A stretch of DNA of 64,000 bases from Madurella fahalii (taxonomy: Eukaryota > Ascomycota > Sordariomycetes > Sordariales), in the NCBI GenBank assembly GCA_029876055.1, contig CM056879.1, positions 186,001 through 250,000 of the forward strand, in the 5' to 3' direction. Shown in pieces: positions 56,396 to 64,000 of the stretch. The notes beneath the pieces are model-generated. The model was not told where the DNA came from. It made no database searches and saw nothing but the letters and a program-made list of their open reading frames with translations. Within the stretch, counting starts at the first letter, position 1; the number at the start of each line of letters is the position of its first letter. The position numbers and the translations under genes were made by a program.

Positions 56396-57742
56396 TTAGA
56401 TGTACGGCAACAGGCTCGGCAGAACCCTTTGATAAGCAATGCCACTCGGGGGCTCAATCGAGTACATGTACGTCCCCCACCATGGACCACCACCCCACCA
56501 GAGCCAACCCGTCCAAACATCCGAGTTGCTTTCCATGAACGAGAGCATGCCCGTGATGGCGCTGATGCATTGCGCATTGGCGCCGCCGGCCGTCTCCCCG
56601 AGGATGCCCTTCTTATTGTTCGCCTTGAGCCATGCCGTCGCCTCCCGGATTCGTTCCTCTCCGATGGTCGACGAAACACAGTTCTCCGAGGTGCCCGAGC
56701 CGTCACTGTCGAGGTACTGGTGCATCTCGTAAATGATCTTGTCGCCGCCCGCGGGGTCGTTGAGGTTGAGCAGGTTGGCACCGTTGCCGCTCGAAACCTA
56801 AGGGAAGTTAGCAGCCGTATCTGGCCGGTTTCAAGCGGACGCACCCAGGTCCATGCTCCGGTCCACGAGTTGCCCTCTACAAAGATATACTGCGACGTTG
56901 CCCCTGCGGCGCGGATGCCGTCGATGGCGGCCTGGTTGAGCTGGCGGACAAGCGAATTGTCCATGTCATGGTACTCGTTGTTGGTGTCAAAGATGACCTT
57001 GTCGTTATTTGCGAAGAGCTTGGCAGTTGTCGTCCACCACGTCTTGAAGCCTTCGACATCGGTAATGACCTGTTCGTAATACCGTCCTGGAATTTGCTCC
57101 CCCTTCAATCAGTACGATTTCTCGTCATAATTGCTGGCAAATGCGGAATTGGGTCCGGTTCATACCGAAGTTGTGCGGGTCAAGCACCGCATAGGCTCCC
57201 TTGCTCGTGATATACCCAACGATCTGCAAGTAATAGTGAGCTCAACTCTTGACTGCCAATGTGGCGACGGGGTTGCGTACATCTTCGAGGCCCTGAGAGT
57301 ACGTAGTGTTGATGGTGCCAGTCATTCTGTTGGGAATCAGACGCTCCCTAGGGATGGTTAGCACCTCGATATGCTTATCACACAAACTGGGGCTGACTAG
57401 GCCAGTCTCACATCATGAACGCGATACGGAAAGTGTTCATCCCCCTGCCCATCAATGTCTGACACCCTCATCAGCATCCTGCCACCCCTTTTTCACCCCT
57501 TCACTTCTCACTCGAGGTCTCCTTACATCGATGCTCGACCGGACCGGCCAGGTGTAGTGCTTGCCCAGTTGGCCGGGCAGCGTATCCTTGCCAAATTCAC
57601 CGCCGGACTGATTGACACCGACAAACTGGAACTTGGTCGCCCGCTTGTCTGTTTTGGTTGTCGGAGTCGGCATATCGCCGGCCGGTGCCGCCAGCGCCGA
57701 GCTGGCAGCAACGGTACTGAGTAGAATGTTGAGAAGCTTCAT
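56396..57742 (-). CDS. GH5 endo-beta-1,4-glucanase (cellulase), no CBM
   Basis: Six exons on the minus strand: 57742-57527, 57458-57412, 57347-57281, 57223-57166, 57086-56845 and 56797-56396. The product is 343 residues. A signal peptide (about residues 1-19) is followed by a short linker with a dibasic KR, then the catalytic domain from about residue 36 (FQFVGVNQSGGEFG). Catalytic residues are Glu167 in TNNEYHDM (acid/base) and Glu278 in ILGETAGG (nucleophile). GMNTFRIAFMMERL, YAVLDPHNFGRYY and YMYSIEPPSGIAY are GH5 subfamily 5 landmarks, as in the Trichoderma EG2 type. No carbohydrate-binding module is present. It should cleave internal beta-1,4 bonds in cellulose outside the cell. Confidence 0.94.
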
Positions 57743-59737
57743 GATGGTCCTACGCTCGGGCCCTGATACATGATCTTGGGGTAATAGCCGCTCACACTTG
57801 TTGCTAGCACCTTTATATCTACACTTGAGCACTGTTGTCGAAGGTATTTCACCCTGCACGGAAAGGCTTGCTCCGCCCTCGAAAATCGGCTATAGGGTGA
57901 ACGTTTATTAACGACCCGGGCTCTGCCCCGACATAATCCCCGATCCATAGAGTACGCAATCTTGAGGCGATCACAGTCAGGCACATAATCTGAGGTAATA
58001 ACCAGACCTCGATGTCTTTGGCGGAAGCACAGACCATAGTTGCGCTGCCGATGCAGTTCCCCAACAGCCGTGAAACTGCGAGGGAGAGCTTTGTGGGGGC
58101 ATCGTTACCACTTCCCCAAATGGAGTCTCTTCCTCCGCCCCCCTGAAATCAGCCGAGGGCGGGACACTCGACAAGATGGCGGGGGAAGCCAGAGCGTATC
58201 CCATTTGAACATCGATCGTGAATCCGTTTCGTTCTAGAGGTTGGAGGAATACTAAACGAACGAGGTTAGCGAATAATTACAAGAGTGAAAGGGGAGGAAT
58301 GCCAGTAGAGAGCGAAAGTGTCACCTTAGCTGTAGCTGCGCCTCTAATTTGCTGTTGTGAAGTATGAATGCTTGTCGATAACATTATGATCATGAGAATG
58401 ACTAGAAATCAGATAAATGGATATCGTTTGATTCCGCTTTGTCGAACCCTAGAAACACCAGTATAGGGACCATAGGTTCACGACCACTTTCCTTTCAATG
58501 GTATCACTTGAGCAGCTCTACAAAGATTCTAGATTTGACTCTGATCAGAATATAACAATGGAAAAATACAGATATACTGACAATAGAGAACACCGGATCC
58601 AGTTCCTAAGCGATTCCTGGCGGCTCAAAAAGCTCAAGGGTGTTCAACCCTCTCAGCCGCTCCCAGGGTAGATAGACCAAAGCTTCAATAACGCGCTAAT
58701 GGTGTTGACCTAACGAAAGTAAGCTTGATTAGTTTACAGGGCCTTGTTTCGAGAATGTTTGGGAAACAATTGGATATTATCACGGGGCGCCGTGGAGTTA
58801 CCGCTTCGCTTTGGCATTTGGCGAGAGTGGTCAGTTGGTGGCCTAAATAGTTGGGGCATTCTATCGGGAGCTGCAAGTAACGCTTCTTTAAGGAACCATG
58901 GTACGAACAGAGAAAAGATCGAGCTCCATAAGATCCATAGATATTGAACTCGATGTGCCTAGAATAGTGCGGCGTTACCGCAAGGCTTGCTTAGCTTGAT
59001 TAAGGTATGTTCCAGTTGGAATCGCCGAGGCACATCGCTGTCTACCCCTTCGGCCGATGCAAGGGATTCAACCCGATAAACATGGCTCAAAAATTCGCTC
59101 GTAGGCCGCTACCAACCAAGCTTGCGTTTTGGATGGCATGAGCCTCAAGACAGGGGCAACGACGGCGATGTTACGGCCCACATGAAGCCTTGAACGGAAG
59201 GAAGCTCTCAAGGGTGCTCTAGGGACAAGGGATTCCTTAGTGAGACCCGGAGCCCAATAATTCAATTGTGCGTCTACATGTGCTGTGCAGCATTACTTAG
59301 GCCCAAATAAAGCAAGGTATCTATGCCTGTGACGGAATGCGGCCCAAGAGCATCCATCTATCCTGACTCATGACCCGTCCATAAACGCCGAAATACCACA
59401 TAATATAATAATAATCTTGGCTAGCCCATCGTCGTCTCTTGCCACAAGCAAGGCGCACCCGCCCCGCGGGTGGCTTGGTTCCGGGTATGGCTGTTTCTGT
59501 TGCCACACCGGAGGGACCGCACCAGTCATTGCTAGCGTGTACTGAAAGCTCGGATCCGTGGCTGGGGTTCGGAAGGTGTGGTCTAGAACGAGAGTCTCGG
59601 CCGGTACATTGAGGGCTTATCCCCCGTGCTCCCTGTGCATCCCCAAAGTACGGAGCGGGTAGGGGCAGAGAATCCGGCACGAGTCGCGACAGTGCGTAGT
59701 AGGCGGCATGCATTCGGCCAGCTGGAAGCGCAAGTCT
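57743..59737. other. Intergenic region, no gene recognised
   Basis: About 2 kb, AT-richer around 58240-58600, between the endoglucanase start and the glycosyltransferase 3' end. It holds the endoglucanase promoter at the left. No frames with family similarity were seen. Confidence 0.5.
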
Positions 59738-61421
59738 TCAACCTTTGGTCTCAACTTTGGGCCATCTGATGTTGTCGCACGGGGCTTGCGCCTTGATCCA
59801 TGACTGGATCTTCTCAATGTCCCAGCCGCTCATCGTGCGCTTCTTGTCATCGTCCTCCTTCTTGACAGGGTTGCCGAGCAGGAACGCGTTGCTAAAACTG
59901 CACTCGCCATCCTTGTACCGGTACTGAAAGCAGTCTTTTGGCTCGACGCTTTTGCATGCCGCGCCGCAAGCCTCAAACGACTCGTGGGCCTTCTTTTCGT
60001 GCTCATTGTACTCGTCCTTGTTCTTGACGCGACCCATCTTCCAGTCTTCCCACTGCCGGTCCGGGGCCAGGTAGTAGCGGTTGTCGGAGTGGTTGTCCCA
60101 ATCCTCACGCGTCGCGTTGAGGTTCGGCTCGAGGAACTCTTCGAAGATGTCCCTGAGAACCAGCGGCCGCGACGACCCTGACTTGGCTTGAGCAAGTGTC
60201 CGCTTCCGCTCAAAATGCCAGAATGTGTTGATTTCTTCGCTGTTCATGTGGTGCATCGTGACGATGGGGTGGCACCAGTGGGACGGCCCGAAGGGAAGCG
60301 TCGCGGGTTTCTCGCCGTTGATTGTTGGCCACTAGAACCGGGTGGGTCAGCATGATTCGGGATCAACTGGAATCAAGGGAAGACACGGGAATGCAAATTC
60401 CTCTATCCGCGCATGACGGACCGAGACACTCTGCCAGACCCCCGAGGGACGGGTAGATGATACAAAACCGGGTAAAACGCACCATCTGTTGGACGCCCAC
60501 TTCAGTCTTTGCTTTGAGGGCTAGAGCAAAGATATAATCCCCGCAGCACTCGTCTTTTGCGCGCACATCGTACTCGTTCGCGACGCCGGGGTGCTTCCCG
60601 ACAAAGTCCTCCATGGCCGCCTTGCTGACGATGTAGCCCGAGCCGCCGTGGCCGAAGCTGAAGTTGTGGATCAGCGTGACGCTTCCGAGATAGAGCTTCT
60701 TGGTCGGGTCTAGCTGTTTCAACCACTGCATGAGGTTGGGCCAGAGGACATAGGTGTCGGCATCGACGAAGAGATACCAGTCGTAACCGGGCCGCATCGC
60801 ATACGACTTCTCGGCGATGTGAACGTTCTTGTACTTGTCCAGGTTCCAACCTTCTTTCGCGGGGTTCCCCAGTTTGTTACAGTTCTCCTGATCGACGAGA
60901 CACCATTTCTGGCGGCGGTACAAATCGAAATCCGAGTTGCCGTCCTGTGCCTCAAACAAGACGGTCGAGAGGCTGTCGTGGATATCCTGACCGGCGATGT
61001 TCTGATCCATGTCGCTGAATATGAGGAAGTCGGGCAGACATTTGAGCATCGTCATCATCTGCGTGGGCACGCGGGCGAAGGCTTCCGACGCGCCCGTCTT
61101 CATGACCAGCAGCACATTGCTCGTGTCCGGGAAGCCCTCGCACATGGGATCGACGGCTGGCTGTAGCGCATCTGTGTGGCCTGCGCCGGTACGGCCATCG
61201 TCGCAGTTGGATTGTTGAGGCGCCTGCTGGCTCTTGTGAGGGTCAGGGCGATAGTACGACTCGTCCAGGCCGGACCAGCTACCGAGCCTCCTCGACGAGT
61301 AGAGGAGCAACAGAAAGCTGAGCACGGCGAAGCCGAGGATGGTCGAGGTTTTTCGTGTCAGCATCCTGACTGGCGAACAGTGGCGCGGGTCTTGGCCGTG
61401 ATGTTGTTTTGGCGCTATCAT
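59738..61421 (-). CDS. Fringe-like glycosyltransferase (GT31 family)
   Basis: Two exons, 61421-60483 and 60331-59738, joined over a 151-bp intron; 510 residues from ATG 61421, or 491 from ATG 61364. The second start places the membrane span (STILGFAVLSFLLLLYSS) close to the N-terminus, as usual for type II Golgi enzymes. The luminal domain shows VLLVMKTGASEAFARV, CLPDFLIFSDMDQNI, the DxD motif in WYLFVDADTYVLW (metal and nucleotide-sugar binding), FGHGGSGYIVS and DECCGDYIFA. The C-terminal part has several cysteines (CGAACKSV, CFQYRY, GECSFS) resembling a PAN/apple-like module. Such fungal proteins are annotated as GT31 or Fringe-like; acceptor and donor sugars are unknown. A Golgi location is inferred. 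Confidence 0.87.
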
Positions 61422-64000
61422 CGGACGGTGGTACGGGCGGCAGACGACAGCAGCATATCCCCGAACGGTCACCTCAGCGCATCGGCAGAAGGGGATTGCA
61501 GCACGCGTGCTACCACGCAAAATACGGGGGCATAGGCAGGTTTAAGCAAAGCGAAAACGATTTGCAGCACTCGGGAAATGCTGACGGCGCGCAGGATTAC
61601 GGGGGGAAATGAAGCTAAGGGAAATACGAGCCGCTGGAACTTCAGCTGTTGCCCGATGCTTCCGTACCATCACCCGATTCCAGCAGCGCCACGGTGGTTG
61701 AGGTGATTTGGGGGGCCGGATTGGCAGATGGGACGCACTAGTGCCAGGGCAGAGAGGTACCTGCTGGAAACCTTCCATCTCCGCTTTTGCGGGGCAAAGC
61801 GACAAAGCACCCGCAAGTGCTTGACAAGTCGCTTGGTGGGTGTGGCGGGGCTTCGTCCGTTCCCGTTTGCGGATGCCCTCATTGGACGCCCGTCATCTTC
61901 CAGCTATGGCTCCACAACTGCACGCTGAAGGTCAGCCTGTGCGTTTCAGGAGTTTCCTTGAAATTGCAGGTGATCTTCTGTTCTGAATGCACGAAATCTT
62001 CAACTCTGCAAGCACGGGAACACACGGGAACACACTAGAGCCAGGAAAGAACTGAAGGCCCTGAAGAGGGAGAGGCATCGCTTCGCCCCGACGGAGCACA
62101 TTCCGCATGAATGCAGGCTGACTGTTGCCTGCGTACGGCAACGGAAAAGGGGCCGAGGCATTTGCTGGCCGCTCCAATGTGGCGAGTTCATGGCAAAGCA
62201 GTCGATCCGCCCTTGGCAGGGGGGCAGGATCGGCCAGAAGTCTACCTGTGCTTGCGTCTTCACAATCCTCCCTTTTCACCCTTTCCCTTGGGTGCTGTGC
62301 GAGGTTGTAGAGCCAAAATGTGTTCATTCCCGTGTACTACTTCTTTTCCCGGTCTTGCTAGGCTCAAGAGCAATTCCCGTCTGCTGCGCTCGGTCTAGAC
62401 CGTCGGATCACGCTCACGCCGCTATTTTTAGCCCTACTAGAGTCCCATTGCTTATTCAGTAATTAATGTACTGGAAGAGTTTGTATGTGTAGTACAGTAC
62501 AATATGGTACGTGGAGTGTGATCTGCCATCCTTCCTGACGGCAAATATTCATATTCTGAATCCCTCGGGTATCGGGGCCCATCCAAACAATCCTTCAGCA
62601 CAAGTCAAGGGGAAGGAGCATCAAAGTTGGATTAGGACTTCAGCATTGTCATGTGATGCGTAGACGGCCGCTGAATCGGCTATCGGTACCGAATTTCCCG
62701 TCCTTGAGCTGCCAGGGCACTGACTAAGGTACAGTATTTCCCGTCCCTAGGCACCTCTAACCCCCGAAGACAGGCTGTTCCGAGTGTTGCGCGATAGCAC
62801 TACCAGACCATGCGATTGACTCGCGGTCTCATTAGTCCACACTTCAATGCTCCTCCCAGATCTGCAACATACCTAAGGTACGATAACGATGGGCTTTAGG
62901 AACGGAGGACACCAGATCAAGAGGCGCACGGCACATATGGATGCGTCGCGACCTCGGCACTCAAACGAGGGGGGGGGCGATCATGAATTCTTGGCGAGTT
63001 AGACAAAATGGTGCGTTTATCTCGACAACTTTCGACCGACCGGAAGGTAAAAACCACTACGGCATGTCGGAGACGGAGTAGGCTGCGGCGAGAGGGAAGT
63101 CCAACGACAAAGACAACCCCAGAGAACGAACCACAATCGATATGCGGGCGTAGTGCGAGGCTTTCCCACTCCTTCCAGAATGGCCGGCCTGTTCCCGACG
63201 CGCATCGGCATCGATGCCGTTACTCCCTGTGGCTTCAGCCATGCTTCCTGCTGGCACCATAGGGTTCACGTCAAGCTGTCCGAGTTACCGGTGACGCGGC
63301 TGGTGATGCTTCTTGGCAGCCTAGTTTCCAGACATCGTGCCGCAGAGATGAGGCCTTTGTTGGCCTGCTCACGCGGCTAAGGGCGACTTTGCAGCCCTGT
63401 TGGAGCCGTCTCCGGAAATCGCAGGGCATGATTTGGCTGGTGAAGGGAGTGTGGTAAGTGGTGCGCATCAGGTGAATTAATGAAGGAACTCTCAAGGCTA
63501 GGGCAGGTGGGGATGCTGTGCGGTGGATTTGCCTTAGTGTCGGGCTCTAAGCCGCATCTTCGCCTGATGAAGGCCACCTGCTCGACCCGTTCTTAGACCC
63601 ATAGCCTGCATCGACGACGCGTCTCACTCGGGCTGGCTTATCGCGTGTCTCTTCGCGCAAGTTAGCATTCCTCTGGGCTTCACAACTTACGCGTTGTTTG
63701 ACGATATCGCTGCTAGTCAATTGGCGCGCCCCGAGGAAAGAGCGCTTAGCCAGGGCTTAGCCACCGATTTGGCCGACCTGCTCAGGGGCAGTTCGGTGCG
63801 AGTTGGTTTGAGATAGCGCTGCCGTGCGTATCAAAATCACCTTATTCGCTACTCCACTGGCGAGCATCATGGTCCTCAACTGCGACCGGACCGGTCAGCT
63901 GGGGGTGGCCAGGCAAAATGAGGCGATACCGGCAGCTGACTCAAAGAGCTCAGAAATGGCCGGCCCCGCTGCTGTAAATGATAGAAGTCTGCAAAGTGTT
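61422..64000. other. Right-end intergenic region, no gene recognised
   Basis: About 2.6 kb to the window edge. Frames of up to 131 codons occur on both strands but overlap one another, begin arbitrarily and show no family pattern. It contains the promoter of the glycosyltransferase gene. A gene with its start beyond the edge cannot be excluded. Confidence 0.5.

Noticed and set aside
57440..57460. Possible frameshift in the endoglucanase at GMNTFR
   Set aside because: On recount, the minus strand has five G residues after GGCA, so TLMGRGMNTFRIAFM reads through in frame from the acceptor at 57459.
61422..64000. Small genes at the right end
   Set aside because: All frames are short, overlapping and without motifs or plausible introns, so none can be supported.
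1..64000. CRISPR arrays, riboswitches, bacterial operons or replication origins
   Set aside because: The sequence is fungal nuclear DNA with spliceosomal introns; no direct-repeat/spacer arrays or such elements were seen.

Overview
The window is nuclear DNA of a filamentous ascomycete (Pezizomycotina, most likely a Sordariomycete). Genes are widely spaced and on both strands. Introns are short (about 47-150 bp) with GTRNGT donors, CTRAC-like branch points and YAG acceptors. The gene set is typical of moulds: sedolisin, GH5 endoglucanase, NLR-like STAND protein, alpha-1,3-glucan synthase and a LaeA-like methyltransferase. One intron-containing tRNA-Glu(CTC) is present. There is no bacterial operon structure and no CRISPR. 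Gene models below were assembled by hand by checking that splice sites restore phase; exon limits are given in each entry.

Layout, left to right. 0-15 kb: the tail of a tandem-repeat (BTRD1-type) protein, a large intergenic stretch, a secreted type-B carboxylesterase/lipase, an NmrA-like NAD(P)-binding protein, an ER-resident PDI-like protein ending in HDEL, a prolyl 4-hydroxylase-like oxygenase, a pepsin-like aspartyl protease and a C2H2 zinc-finger factor. 15-23 kb: tRNA-Glu, a nine-exon sedolisin (S53) protease and a PNP-NACHT NLR-like protein that ends without C-terminal repeats.

23-36 kb is the most coherent neighbourhood. An alpha-1,3-glucan synthase gene (minus strand, about 7.4 kb) is divergent from a GPI-anchored, AmyD-type GH13 protein, followed by an MFS transporter. 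This resembles the ags-amyD arrangement known from Aspergillus cell-wall alpha-glucan loci. Here the synthase carries two frameshifts and one in-frame stop in otherwise well conserved coding sequence, while the amylase partner is intact.

38-52 kb: an FAD-dependent dehydrogenase, a mitochondrial D-lactate dehydrogenase, an oxysterol-binding protein, an eleven-exon SAM methyltransferase with two 23-nt micro-exons, a small secreted cysteine-containing protein and an MFS sugar transporter. 52-64 kb: a decayed F-box/ankyrin gene, an SRA-YDG domain protein, a GH5 endoglucanase, a GT31/Fringe-like glycosyltransferase and a gene-free right end.

Many genes act at or outside the cell surface (lipase, two proteases, endoglucanase, alpha-glucan enzymes, transporters), as expected of a saprotroph. 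I did not find a wholly new system. The most interesting items are the damaged alpha-glucan synthase beside its intact partner, the NLR without a repeat domain, and the PDI-like ER protein lacking a CxxC in its first thioredoxin-like domain.
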